NCBI RefSeq assembly: GCF_004001065.1
Contig: NZ_BIML01000006.1
Coordinates: 1 to 64,000 of the forward strand
Reading direction: 5' to 3'
Length of the DNA stretch: 64,000 nucleotides
DNA from: Paenibacillus xylaniclasticus
Lineage (GTDB): Bacteria > Bacillota > Bacilli > Paenibacillales > Paenibacillaceae
Shown here: positions 16,530 to 25,531 of the stretch, piece by piece
How positions within the stretch are numbered: position 1 is the first letter of the stretch
Layout of the letters: the number at the start of each line of letters is the position of its first letter
Position numbers and translations under genes: made by a program
Notes under the pieces: model-generated
Told to the model about the DNA's origin: nothing
The model's input: the letters and a program-made list of their open reading frames with translations, nothing else
Database searches by the model: none

Positions 16530-17972
16530 CGCATTCCACCCTTTCTCATGCGGCTCTCCTTACGCTGTCCGTACCACGGAAGCTGGGTAAGGACGTCCAG
16601 CAGCTTCTTCCACTTGATCGGAGCAATGGGCAGCATATAAGGATGACCGAACGATTCTAACGAGCAAACGTACACCATAACTGCGAACAGGGCGATGAAG
16701 AAGCCGAATATTCCAAGCACTGAAGACAGAGCCAAAATAAATAAACGAAGAACGCTCACCGTTCCGTTAAGCGTCTGATTCACGAGCGTAAAGGTAGCCA
16801 CTGCCGTTACAGCAGCCACAACGAGCATGGTCGGAGAAGTCAATCCTGCGCGTATGGCTGCATCGCCGACGATCAAGCCGCCGACGACGGATACTGTCTG
16901 GCCGACAGGTCTTGGCAGACGAACGCCTGCTTCGCGAAACAGCTCGAACATTGCCAGCATGAGAAACATTTCGAGAGGAGCAGACAACGGCAGTCCCGCT
17001 CGGGATATCGATATCGTCGCAAGCAGATTAAACGGCAGCTGATCGATGTTGTAGGAGGACAGCGCCACCCAGAAGCCCGGAAGATATAACGCGAGTGCGA
17101 TCCCTGCCAAACGAAGCAGCCGCTCCAGCGTGACAAAATAATAAGGGAGATGAATATCCTCAGGCGACTTAATCTGCAGCGTAAGCGTTGCCGGCGCGAG
17201 AATGGCGGTCGGCGAGCCTTCCACGAGCACCGCGATCCGATTACTCATGAGCGCTTGAACCACATAGTCGGGCCAGCCAATTGAATCGACCAACGGAAAC
17301 AGCGCTCTTGGCTGGTCGGATACAAGCTCTTCTAACTGCGAAGAACCATATAAGGCTTCGATATCAATGGCACTCAGACGCTGCCGCATTTCATCTACCA
17401 AGCTCCGAGACGCCTTACCGGCTATATAAAGCATGACCACCTGCGTTTTCGACTGACTTCCAATCGTCATAAACTCGCAATGCAGATCGGGCGTGCGCAG
17501 CCTTTTGCGAACAAGAGCAAGATTCGTTTCCAGCTTCTCAACGAATCCGTCACGCGGTCCTTTAAGCGATACTTCCATCGTTGATTCTTCGGGCTGCCTG
17601 CCCGGCGGATTGCTCGCGTTCGCATGAAACCAGCATTCATCGATGTACACGATCACCATACCGGAAGTGAGCATTTCGAACGCCTTTTTTTTCATCCACA
17701 TCCGGTTCAAGCGGAACAATGGCTGGAAGGTTGGAATGACCGTCCTTAGACCTCCAGTTCTCCAAATCCTGCAGGATGCCGGTAGTGAGCGCCTGATTAT
17801 CGACCATTCCCATGCAATAAAATAAATCGACATGCATGGCCCCCTCTATTCCCACTTGGAATGATTGGATCGTTATGTCGCCGCATTGCTTGACCATCGC
17901 CATCCACAAATCGTAATTTAGGCGCGACTTACCTTCTGACCCTTTACCACTCTTGCCCGATAACGGCCTCAT
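16526..17972 (-). pseudogene. Spore germinant receptor A subunit (GerA family), split by a +1 frameshift
   Basis: Together the two frames make about 481 residues, the normal size for GerA proteins. The first frame (MRPLSGKSGKGSEG to PLEPDVDEKK) and the second (AFEMLTSGMVIVYIDE onward) join at a run of eight A (T run 17685-17692); with seven A the codons read GAT GAA AAA AAG GCG TTC and the family sequence is continuous. The C-terminal half has the membrane segments and the conserved RAGLPLSAPLEMFLM and GGLIVGDAAIRAGL region. Either a true frameshift (possibly slippage at A8) or a sequencing error. Overlaps gerC by four bases and follows gerB by 39. Confidence 0.85.
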
Positions 17973-18011
17973 CGCTTTCTTCCTTTCCTGCTTTATGATC
18001 CGTACGTCTCC

Positions 18012-19093
18012 CTAGCCCTTTCGTCGGCCTCTTGCCGCCGAGATGACCCATAGCACAAGCGTCAAGCCTACAACGAACAAGCCCGAGTAATGAAAATAAT
18101 GCTGAACGGCAAGTTGATATATATTTCGCCTAGTTGTCAAAAGCTCGGCAGCAGCGGCGAAAATACAGGACAGTACCATAATTCCCCATACGCGCCCTTT
18201 GGACGAACGAGACAATAGCTCCGTCACTAGATACATTGTCATCGACACGCGTATGAACGCACCCGATAACCACTGATAAATGGCTAGAAAATCAAGATGC
18301 TCGATATACCGCCCGATTGAAACGAGCCGCCACTGTGCAAATGCTGGATAACTCAGCTTCTCGCCTTCGACCGGTCCAAACTCGGTTATCGTCCCCATAA
18401 CCGGACCTAACGTAAGCAGCACAAGAAACACAATTAATGCCGTTAGACCAATTCTGCCCATTCTTCCTTTTTGATGAGACTGAAACAGTAGCAGCATATA
18501 AATTTCAGCTAATGCGCTGAATGAATACAATGCCCCGTCGATAATCGGATGCAGCCCATGCTCTCCAATCGGAAGCAGAAACCGATAATCTTTATGCGAG
18601 AAGTTGGCCGACATAACCAGATCACCGAATACGATGTGAAGGGGAGCAGGATACACGCAACGAAAGCGATCGTCCGCAGTCCTGTGATCGCCCCGTAAGC
18701 ACATAAGCCTGTGAATAAAAGAGTAACGATGATCGATGGCGTTAGTGGAATATAGGTCGCGTTCGAGAATTCGACGGCATCCACAATGGAATGAAGTGAC
18801 ACGAACAGAAGCATGCCGATTATTAGAACGAGTATAATCCACCGAAGCGCAGCGAAGCCTCGAGCTTCTAACCAGACCTTAATTGGTTGTCCATCGATCG
18901 ATTTTAATATGTGAAACAATGGAAAAACCGCCCATAGTATGACGAATGGCATCGCCAGGATTGTGCTCAACCACGCGTCCCGTCCGGCAGCATCTAGCAG
19001 CAGCGGCATGATCGTAACATGATTGACGATTCCGACCGAAAGCGTCATCATCATAATCATGGGCCACACGCCGAATGATTTGACCGTTGACAC
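18012..19093 (-). pseudogene. Spore germination permease-like B subunit (GerB family), split by a -1 frameshift
   Basis: An APC-superfamily-like membrane protein of about 360 residues, read in two frames. The first (STVKSFGVWPMIMMMTLSVG to FVACILLP) and the second (HIVFGDLVMSANFSHKDYRF to the end) join near a CCCC run (GGGG at 18641-18644 on the plus strand); one more C restores a continuous GerB sequence with ten hydrophobic segments. GTG start with GGAGGTG upstream. First gene of the gerB-gerA-gerC operon. GerB is thought to hold the germinant-binding pocket (family knowledge). Confidence 0.82.
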
Positions 19094-19166
19094 CCGTTCT
19101 TCACCTCCATCGCCAATATTTTCCCCGTTAAAGAGTCGATCATACGCTTATTGCAGAATAATGGAA

Positions 19167-19217
19167 AATAAAAAACCGGCACTTGCCTTCCGTTGAATTC
19201 AGGAAAGCAAATGCCGG
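19167..19217 (-). terminator. Terminator behind tatC
   Basis: CCGGCACTTGC / GCAAATGCCGG with a 20-base loop; on the minus strand it is followed by GGTTTTTTATTTT. It separates tatC from the ger operon. Confidence 0.8.
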
Positions 19218-19243
19218 CTCTTATCGACCGGAAGCTTATAGGG

Positions 19244-20059
19244 CTACACGTTCGCGTATTCTCTCTCCCACTCTTCATCCACCGCAAGCTGCTTCTTATA
19301 TACAGTGGAAGACAGGAAGATGCTAGCTTCGTACAGAAGAATCAGCGGAATGGACACGAGAATGTCCGAAATGACATCCGGAGGCGTAATCGTTGTGCCG
19401 ATAAGCACCATGACGAAGTAGGCGACCCGTCTCAGCTTGCGCAGCCGCAGAGGGTTCAAGATCCTCAGCTTCGTCAGGAACATAATTAGAAGCGGGAGCT
19501 CGAACAGCAATGAGATCGGGATCAAAATGTTAAACAAGAAAGATATGTACTGCATAACACCATACGTCTCGATCAATCCCAGGCTGTGCGATACCGATTT
19601 CGTGAAGTTAAAAGCCATCGGAGCGATGACGAAGTAGGAAAACGACAGTCCCGCAAGAAATAAGAACAATGCGTATGGAATATATCGAAGCGTGGCCCGC
19701 TGCTCCTTCTGTGTGAGCGCCGGCTTCACGAACAGCCACAGCTGGAAGAAAGCGAACGGCAGCACGAGCACGAGCGCGATCAGAAAGGCGAACTTCATAT
19801 ACATGCTGATGCCGTCCCACAACGAAAACGTATGCAGCTCGACACCATTCATCGGTCCGTCCTCAATGACGAAGTTATATAGCGGCTTGGCAAAATATAG
19901 TCCGATCCCGAGTCCCACTACCAGAACGAGCAAGGTCCAGAATATACGGCGTCGCAGCTCGCCAAGATGCTCCAGCAGCGGCATCAGCCCTTGATCTTGC
20001 ATGCGCGTCCGTAATTCCTCCGCCGTCTGACCGGTCTGGGACTTGCGATGTTCGGCCAT
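19244..20059 (-). CDS. tatC: Twin-arginine translocase subunit TatC
   Basis: 271 residues, six membrane segments. Family signatures: MPLLEHLGELRRRIFWTLLV at the N-terminus (the conserved HLxELRxR), a Pro-containing cluster FVKPALTQKEQRATLRY, and FELPLLIMFLTKLRILNPLRL. TatC recognises the twin-arginine signal peptide of folded proteins and recruits TatA. The extension of about 25 residues before MPLLEHLGEL is longer than usual. Start ATG with GAGGAGTGAG upstream. It lies behind tatA with a terminator-like hairpin between. Confidence 0.97.
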   Translation of the reverse strand: MAEHRKSQTGQTAEELRTRMQDQGLMPLLEHLGELRRRIFWTLLVLVVGLGIGLYFAKPLYNFVIEDGPMNGVELHTFSLWDGISMYMKFAFLIALVLVLPFAFFQLWLFVKPALTQKEQRATLRYIPYALFLFLAGLSFSYFVIAPMAFNFTKSVSHSLGLIETYGVMQYISFLFNILIPISLLFELPLLIMFLTKLRILNPLRLRKLRRVAYFVMVLIGTTITPPDVISDILVSIPLILLYEASIFLSSTVYKKQLAVDEEWEREYANV

Positions 20060-20108
20060 GTCAGCTCACTCCTCAATGCGAAGCAGTTATAATGGCTCTA
20101 TCATGCAG

Positions 20109-20141
20109 TAAAAAAAACGGCCCCGATTAATCCGGAAGCCG
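20109..20141 (-). terminator. Intra-operon terminator between tatA and tatC
   Basis: On the minus strand CGGCTTC / GGGGCCG (with two G-U pairs) and eight T. The tatA stop codon lies in the loop. It would lower tatC transcription relative to tatA, matching the excess of TatA over TatC in working translocases. Confidence 0.6.
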
Positions 20142-20357
20142 CTTGTTATCGAACTTGACGTCGTCCGTCCGATTCACTTCAATCCGATCCTTCGACTTAT
20201 CGGACGGTTCGTCCATAACATCGCGTGCGCCTGCTTTGAACTCACGCAGCGTTCTTCCGAATGCACGGCCCAGCTCCGGCAGCTTGTTCGGTCCGAATAA
20301 CAACAGCGCAAGAAGCGCAAGAAGAATAAAACCTGTTGCCCCAATACCGCCTAACAT
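20127..20357 (-). CDS. tatA: Twin-arginine translocase subunit TatA
   Basis: 76 residues from MLGGIGATGFILLALLALLL: one membrane helix, the hinge FGPNKLPELGRAFGRTLREF, an amphipathic helix, and a charged tail. The ATG at 20357 has GAGGTG six bases upstream; the ATG 18 bases earlier has no good site. TatA oligomers form the transport path for folded proteins. In B. subtilis a tatAY-tatCY pair lies at the corresponding place beside ydiF and groESL. Confidence 0.96.
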   Translation of the reverse strand: MLGGIGATGFILLALLALLLFGPNKLPELGRAFGRTLREFKAGARDVMDEPSDKSKDRIEVNRTDDVKFDNKRLPD

Positions 20358-20408
20358 GTCATTCACCTCTTCCATATATGTAATCTCATATATATATGCT
20401 GTTGCCGA

Positions 20409-21452
20409 TTAACAGCCATGCAATCCGCCGTAACCCATTGCTACGATATCCGCCCGGGTAATCGTGTCTCCCGCTAAGATTCGCGGCAGCAGTACGTCGA
20501 ATGAGGTATAAGGGTCATGCATTACGCAGCCCGGCAGTCCCATAATCGGAATGCCATGCAAGTAGCCGATAAGCAGCATAGAGCCCGGCAGCATCGGCGT
20601 GCCGTAGCTGACAATGTCGGCACCGGCTTCTTTAATTGCGCCGGGAGTTCGGTCGTCAGGGTCTACCGACATGCCGCCTGTCACTAATATCATATCATAT
20701 CCTTTGTCATACAAGAAACGTATATGATTGACAATTGTTTGTCGATCATCCGGCGAGAAACGCTGCTCCGCCACTTCAGAGCCAAGCGCCTCCAGCTTCG
20801 CCTTCACCGCCGGCCCGAACCGGTCCTGAATTCGCCCGCTGAACACTTCCCCGCCCGTCGTGAGCAGCCCCACCCGCATACGACGGAGCGGCCGAATGTT
20901 AATTGGAGCTGTTCCATCGTTGCTGGACCGGTAAGCCTGCGCGAGCGCCTCCGCCGCCTCGACCTTCTCCTTCGGAAGCACCAGCGGAATGGCACGCGTA
21001 GCCGCAACGGGCTGGCCTTCCTGAACAAGCGTATGGTTACGGACGGTCGCAAGCGCAATATCTCCGATACGATTAATCGCATCGACCAGCTTCGCTGGAA
21101 CAGTTACGAGCCCCGTATACTGTGCCTTGAGCGAAACTTTGCCCTCATGCGGCTCGGATAATGCGATCCCGCTGCCCTGCAGCGATGCGGCAAGGCGCTG
21201 CGCCGCATCGTCCTCATGCAAATCTGCATCGCCGAGCTCCAGCGTATATATATGCTCTTTCCCTATATCGAGCAGTCCGGGAATGTCCGCTTCCGTAATG
21301 AGATGACCGCGCTTATACTTGCGGCCCTTGAATTGACCCGGCACGATCTGCGTCAAATCGTGGGCGAGCCGCATGCCAACCGCTTCGGTAACCGGTACCT
21401 CACGCATCACCGTCTTGCGCACAGCTGCTTGTCCTTCTGTCTCAGCGCTCAT
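20409..21452 (-). CDS. MoeA-like molybdopterin-binding protein
   Basis: About 347 residues with a C-terminal MoCF_biosynth domain: MRVGLLTTGGEVFSGRIQD, DMILVTGGMSVDPDDRTPGA (the GGxSxxxxD pterin-binding motif) and PGSMLLIGYLHGIPIMGLPG. The N-terminal half differs from true MoeA and lacks its full molybdate-insertion domain, so it belongs to a separate MoeA-like group common in Firmicutes and Clostridia. It probably acts in molybdenum cofactor assembly. Start ATG 21452, inside the end of moaB, with GGAGAG 7 bases upstream. Any molybdoenzyme that uses the cofactor is outside the window. Confidence 0.85.
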   Translation of the reverse strand: MSAETEGQAAVRKTVMREVPVTEAVGMRLAHDLTQIVPGQFKGRKYKRGHLITEADIPGLLDIGKEHIYTLELGDADLHEDDAAQRLAASLQGSGIALSEPHEGKVSLKAQYTGLVTVPAKLVDAINRIGDIALATVRNHTLVQEGQPVAATRAIPLVLPKEKVEAAEALAQAYRSSNDGTAPINIRPLRRMRVGLLTTGGEVFSGRIQDRFGPAVKAKLEALGSEVAEQRFSPDDRQTIVNHIRFLYDKGYDMILVTGGMSVDPDDRTPGAIKEAGADIVSYGTPMLPGSMLLIGYLHGIPIMGLPGCVMHDPYTSFDVLLPRILAGDTITRADIVAMGYGGLHGC

Positions 21453-21942
21453 TGGCATGCTCTCCGATCCGGCCCGATACGATACCAAGCGCGTGCGGCA
21501 GCTGGTCCATCACCTGCATCAAGCTTTCATGTACTCCCTTAGGACTGCCGGGAAGGTTAATAATGAGACAACGCCCTCTAATCCCACTGACGCCTCTGGA
21601 CAGCATCGCCGCGCGCGACCGCGACATGCCCCCCATTCTCATCGCTTCCGAAATGCCGGGCACGACTCGGTCGATCACCTTCAACGTCGCCTCCGGCGTC
21701 AGATCGCGCGGTCCAAGTCCTGTCCCGCCCGATGTCAGCACGAGGTCCGCTTGAAAATAATCGGTCATCTCGATCAGCGCAGCCATAATCTCATCCTGCT
21801 CGTCCGGAACGATCCGATATTCGACAATTTCGCCGCCGAGCTCTTCCTCAACCAGCTCGCGAATAACTTGAGCGCTCGTATCTTCCCGCTGTCCTTTGGA
21901 GCCTTTATCGCTTGCTGTCAGAATCGCCACTCTCCACTTCAT
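21442..21942 (-). CDS. moaB: Molybdenum cofactor biosynthesis protein MoaB/MogA
   Basis: 166 residues: MKWRVAILTASDKGSKGQRE, then LVLTSGGTGLGPRDLTPEAT with the pterin-binding GGTG motif, and GIRGRCLIINLPGSPKGVHE. It adenylates molybdopterin before molybdate insertion (MogA activity); MoaB and MogA cannot be told apart here. AGGAGG precedes the ATG. Second of three adjacent molybdopterin genes (moaC-moaB-moeA-like). Confidence 0.93.
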   Translation of the reverse strand: MKWRVAILTASDKGSKGQREDTSAQVIRELVEEELGGEIVEYRIVPDEQDEIMAALIEMTDYFQADLVLTSGGTGLGPRDLTPEATLKVIDRVVPGISEAMRMGGMSRSRAAMLSRGVSGIRGRCLIINLPGSPKGVHESLMQVMDQLPHALGIVSGRIGEHANER

Positions 21943-21970
21943 GAACAATTCCTCCTATCCGTACGAACCG

Positions 21971-22459
21971 TTATCCAACCGGTTCGCCGCCGCTCCTGTA
22001 GTCGCCGCTCTTCCCCCCGGTCTTCTCTACCAGCTGTGTCGGCCCAATTACCATATCTTTCTGCAACGCTTTACACATATCATACACAGTTAAAGCAGCA
22101 GCCGAAACCGCGGTCAACGCTTCCATCTCAACGCCTGTTCGTCCTGTCGTCTTCACCTTCGCCTCAATGTACAGCTCGTTCTCATCATTATCGCTGAAGG
22201 CGATGTTAACGCCGGTAAGCGCGATTGGATGACACATCGGAATCCAAGACGACGTCTGCTTGGCAGCCATGATGCCCGCGACTTGAGCGACAGCAAGCAC
22301 ATCCCCCTTGCCGATCTTCCCCGCCTTAATCGTCTGCAGCGTATCCGGCCGCATCGTCACTGCCGTACGGGCAACCGCCGTCCGTGAGGTCGTCTCCTTC
22401 TCCGAAATGTCTACCATACGAGCACGACCCTGCTCGTTAAAATGCGTCAATGATTCCAT
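21971..22459 (-). CDS. moaC: Cyclic pyranopterin monophosphate synthase MoaC
   Basis: 162 residues. Contains [19 protein letters not shown], the active-site stretch [34 protein letters not shown] with the catalytic Asp, and the terminal [13 protein letters not shown]. It converts 3',8-cyclo-GTP to cPMP; the MoaA partner is not in this window. Start ATG 22459 lies inside the end of the cyclo-ligase gene, giving a 13-base overlap and probable translational coupling. Confidence 0.96.
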   Translation of the reverse strand: MESLTHFNEQGRARMVDISEKETTSRTAVARTAVTMRPDTLQTIKAGKIGKGDVLAVAQVAGIMAAKQTSSWIPMCHPIALTGVNIAFSDNDENELYIEAKVKTTGRTGVEMEALTAVSAAALTVYDMCKALQKDMVIGPTQLVEKTGGKSGDYRSGGEPVG

Positions 22460-23088
22460 TCTACTTCCGCTCCTGTTCGTCCGCTCCAATAAACGCTGCT
22501 GTCTGTAACAACCGCATCCATGAAAGCATCATGCCCGTCCGTCGGTATCGACTCAAGCAGCTGCTCCTCATAAGCGAAGCCCAGCCATGCTGGCTTTCCG
22601 CTTCCCGCTCTCACGGATGACTGCAACGCGTAGTAATAGCGATCATAATAACCAGCGCCGTAACCAAGTCTGCCTCCCTGCCGATCGAACGCAAGTCCAG
22701 GCACGATAACGGCATCTGGAACATACACGCTGCCGCAAGCGGTTGCTGCAGCCGGATCCGGCTCCCGAATGCCATAAGCGCCAGGCTTTAAATCGTCCCA
22801 GCTGCGAATCCAATAAGGAGTCATCGTCTGTCCGTCCGGCTCGCATCGCGGCGCAGCCGTCGCAATGCCGCTTCGCCAGCACCATTCCACCAGCGGTGCC
22901 GTGTCCAGCTCAGAGCGCAGACGAATATATACGAGCACGTTCTTCACCCCCATTGTCGACAGCAGCGATTGCATTCTCAGGCATGCTTGTTCTGACTTAA
23001 GAGAACGCTGGCTGACCTCGATCGCATCCCGGCGAGTCTTCATTAACGCGCGCAGCTCCACCTTCGCTCCCTTATTCCGTTCCGTCAT
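22447..23088 (-). CDS. 5-formyltetrahydrofolate cyclo-ligase
   Basis: 213 residues of the YgfA/MTHFS family: [38 protein letters not shown], and [25 protein letters not shown], whose Gly/Tyr-rich motif binds the folate tail and ATP phosphate. It removes 5-formyl-THF by ATP-dependent cyclisation. Here it leads the moaC-moaB-moeA-like-tatA string, an association without obvious metabolic logic. It is divergent from the ydiF-like gene across 241 bases. Confidence 0.92.
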   Translation of the reverse strand: MTERNKGAKVELRALMKTRRDAIEVSQRSLKSEQACLRMQSLLSTMGVKNVLVYIRLRSELDTAPLVEWCWRSGIATAAPRCEPDGQTMTPYWIRSWDDLKPGAYGIREPDPAAATACGSVYVPDAVIVPGLAFDRQGGRLGYGAGYYDRYYYALQSSVRAGSGKPAWLGFAYEEQLLESIPTDGHDAFMDAVVTDSSVYWSGRTGAEVEWNH

Positions 23089-23329
23089 GAGTACTCGCAG
23101 CCCTTTCCGAAGGTTCTTATCGCTCTTAGTTTACCATTGTTACTCAGCTTTCGCCAACGTACACCTAGTTCCTTATTCGAGCGGAATCATGTAAACTGTC
23201 CGTATATGTAATCGTTTATAGAACCATCGCGCAAGAAGGACGGATCATATACAAGGCACGCGAAGACTGCCCTTCCTGACCGTCTATCTTAAATAGAGGC
23301 ATTAGCTATATTGGAGGTTATCATTTACC

Positions 23330-25270
23330 ATGCTGCTGCAAGTTTCGGACTTGTCCAAAAGCTATGGCGTTACGCCTATACTTAGTCGTATAACGTTCCA
23401 AATTCAAGAACGTGAAAGAGTCGGTCTCGTCGGCGTGAACGGTGCCGGCAAATCGACGCTGCTGCAAATGATTGCCGGCGAGCTGACGCCCGATTCCGGC
23501 ACGATCTATAAAGCGAAAGAAACGAAAGTCGGCTATCTCGCACAGAACAGCGGCTTAAATTCCGAACGTACAATAATAGAAGAAATGCGTGAGGTGTTCC
23601 GCCCGCTGCTCGATGCAGAGCAGGAGCTTCGCCAGCTCGAGGTCGCGATATCTGATCCGGAGCTTATAAGCGACGAGAAGCGTTATGAGGACACGCTCGC
23701 TCGATACGCCGAACGTTCCGAATGGTTCCGCTCACAGGGCGGCTTCGAGATGAATACGCGGATTAAAAGCGTGCTGCACGGCATGGGCTTCGGCGACTTC
23801 GATCATGACACACGAATCTCGACGCTTAGCGGCGGACAGCGGACACGGCTCGCGCTTGCGCGCATGCTGCTGCAGGCACCGGATTTGCTTATGCTTGATG
23901 AGCCGACCAACCATCTCGATATCGAGACGCTGACTTGGCTCGAATCATATCTCCGCAGCTACAGCGGCTCGATTCTGATCGTATCCCATGACCGCTATTT
24001 CCTTGATGCAATAGCGACGACCATAATCGAGATTGAGCGCCATTCTGCGAAGCGATATGCCGGTAACTACAGCCGCTATATTGATTTGAAGGCTGCCGAA
24101 TACGAATCGCAGCTAAAGCAATACGAGAAGCAGCAGGAAGAGATCGCGAAGATGGAGCAGTTCATTCAGCGCAACATTGTGCGGGCCTCTACAACGAAAC
24201 GCGCACAAAGCCGCCGCAAGGCGCTTGAGAAGATGGAGCGTCTGGACAAGCCGCTGGGCGATCTGAAGAAAGCGCACTTCTCATTCGAGATTGAACGCCA
24301 GACCGGCAAGGACGTGCTGCAGGCCGACTCTCTATCCGTTGCGTTCGAAGGCTCGGCCAAGCCGTTGTTTAAGAACGTCAGCTTCAGATTAGAGCGCGGC
24401 GAAACAGTAGCGCTGGTCGGACCGAACGGGATTGGCAAGTCGACGCTGCTCAAGGCACTTATCGGCCGACAGCCACTCGCGCAAGGAACCTACCGATGGG
24501 GCACGAATGTGAAGATCGGCTTCTACGATCAAGAGCAAGCAACGCTCACCGGCTCCAACACCGTGCTGGAGGAAGTGTGGAGTGCATTTCCTGAACTGGA
24601 GGAAGCCCGTATTCGCACTGTACTCGGCAACTTCTTATTCAGCGGCGACGATGTCCAGAAGGTCGTTTCCTCGTTAAGCGGCGGCGAGAAAGCGCGCGTC
24701 GCGCTGGCTAAGCTGATGCTTGACAAGGCGAACGTCCTTATTCTCGACGAGCCGACGAACCATTTGGATCTGTTCAGTAAGGAGGTGCTGGAATCTGCGC
24801 TCCTCGATTACGACGGCACGTTGCTGTTCATCTCCCATGACCGTTATTTCCTTAACCGGATGGCGGAGCGAATCGTCGAATTGACGCCTGATGGCTGCCA
24901 GCACTTCCTAGGAAATTATGATGATATGATCGAGAAGAAGCAGGAGCTCGCTGAGCTCGCCGCTCAAGCCGCCGAATCGACCGGCTCGAAGCAAGCTAAA
25001 TCAGCTGCCGCTCCTGCCGCGACACCTGCATCCTCCTATGAAGCGGACAAACAAGCGAAGCGCGACGAGCGCAATCGCCAGCGGAAGCTGGAGCAGCTGG
25101 AGGCAGAAATTGCTTCTCTGGAGGAAGCGATCGGCGCGCTGGAGACGGAGCTGACGAACCCGGAAGTGTTCAACGACTACGTCCGCATTCAGAGCATCCA
25201 AGCGGACATCGACGCCAAAAGAACTGCGCTTGCTGCTGTATACGAGCAATGGGAAGCGCTGGTCGAGTAG
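23330..25270 (+). CDS. ABC-F family ATPase, YdiF-like
   Basis: 646 residues with two ABC domains and no membrane part. Domain 1: GVNGAGKSTLLQM, LSGGQRTRLALARMLL, LLMLDEPTNHLDIETL; domain 2: GPNGIGKSTLLKA, LSGGEKARVALAKLML, VLILDEPTNHLDLFSK. A charged linker (the P-site tRNA interaction motif region, about 240-320) separates them, and a Glu/Gln/Lys coiled coil forms the C-terminus (about 560-646). ABC-F proteins act on the ribosome; YdiF-type members are translation factors rather than proven resistance proteins. In B. subtilis ydiF also lies between tsaD and moaC. GGAGG upstream of the ATG. Confidence 0.95.
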   Translation: MLLQVSDLSKSYGVTPILSRITFQIQERERVGLVGVNGAGKSTLLQMIAGELTPDSGTIYKAKETKVGYLAQNSGLNSERTIIEEMREVFRPLLDAEQELRQLEVAISDPELISDEKRYEDTLARYAERSEWFRSQGGFEMNTRIKSVLHGMGFGDFDHDTRISTLSGGQRTRLALARMLLQAPDLLMLDEPTNHLDIETLTWLESYLRSYSGSILIVSHDRYFLDAIATTIIEIERHSAKRYAGNYSRYIDLKAAEYESQLKQYEKQQEEIAKMEQFIQRNIVRASTTKRAQSRRKALEKMERLDKPLGDLKKAHFSFEIERQTGKDVLQADSLSVAFEGSAKPLFKNVSFRLERGETVALVGPNGIGKSTLLKALIGRQPLAQGTYRWGTNVKIGFYDQEQATLTGSNTVLEEVWSAFPELEEARIRTVLGNFLFSGDDVQKVVSSLSGGEKARVALAKLMLDKANVLILDEPTNHLDLFSKEVLESALLDYDGTLLFISHDRYFLNRMAERIVELTPDGCQHFLGNYDDMIEKKQELAELAAQAAESTGSKQAKSAAAPAATPASSYEADKQAKRDERNRQRKLEQLEAEIASLEEAIGALETELTNPEVFNDYVRIQSIQADIDAKRTALAAVYEQWEALVE

Positions 25271-25293
25271 CGGTAAGCATTAATCAACTAGCT

Positions 25294-25330
25294 CGAACGC
25301 CTGCATGAAGTGCAGGCGTTCGGTTCTTTT
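25294..25330 (+). terminator. Terminator of the ABC-F gene
   Basis: Perfect 12-bp stem CGAACGCCTGCA / TGCAGGCGTTCG with a 5-base loop, then GTTCTTTT. Confidence 0.9.
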
Positions 25331-25479
25331 CGAGCGTTCGAGCGGGGTTAGCAATTAGATGCTTTTACAATCGTGTTCTCTTTCGTTGCTCCCTAACGAC
25401 ACACTTTCGGGGCGTTACAGCAATTGCGAGGATTGCACCTCAAGATCTTGTAGGTCTTATGTGCATCTCTACGAAAATC

Positions 25480-25524
25480 AGAGATGGCGATGAAGGGATC
25501 GTACCCTTTGGCATCGCCATCTCT
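25480..25524 (-). terminator. Hairpin behind the catalase gene
   Basis: 13-bp arm AGAGATGGCGATG / CATCGCCATCTCT enclosing a second stem AAGGG / CCCTT. On the minus strand the following bases (GATTTTCG) are only weakly T-rich, so termination is likely but not certain. The 25331-25479 stretch holds nothing else that I recognise. Confidence 0.65.
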
Positions 25525-25531
25525 AAAGCGA

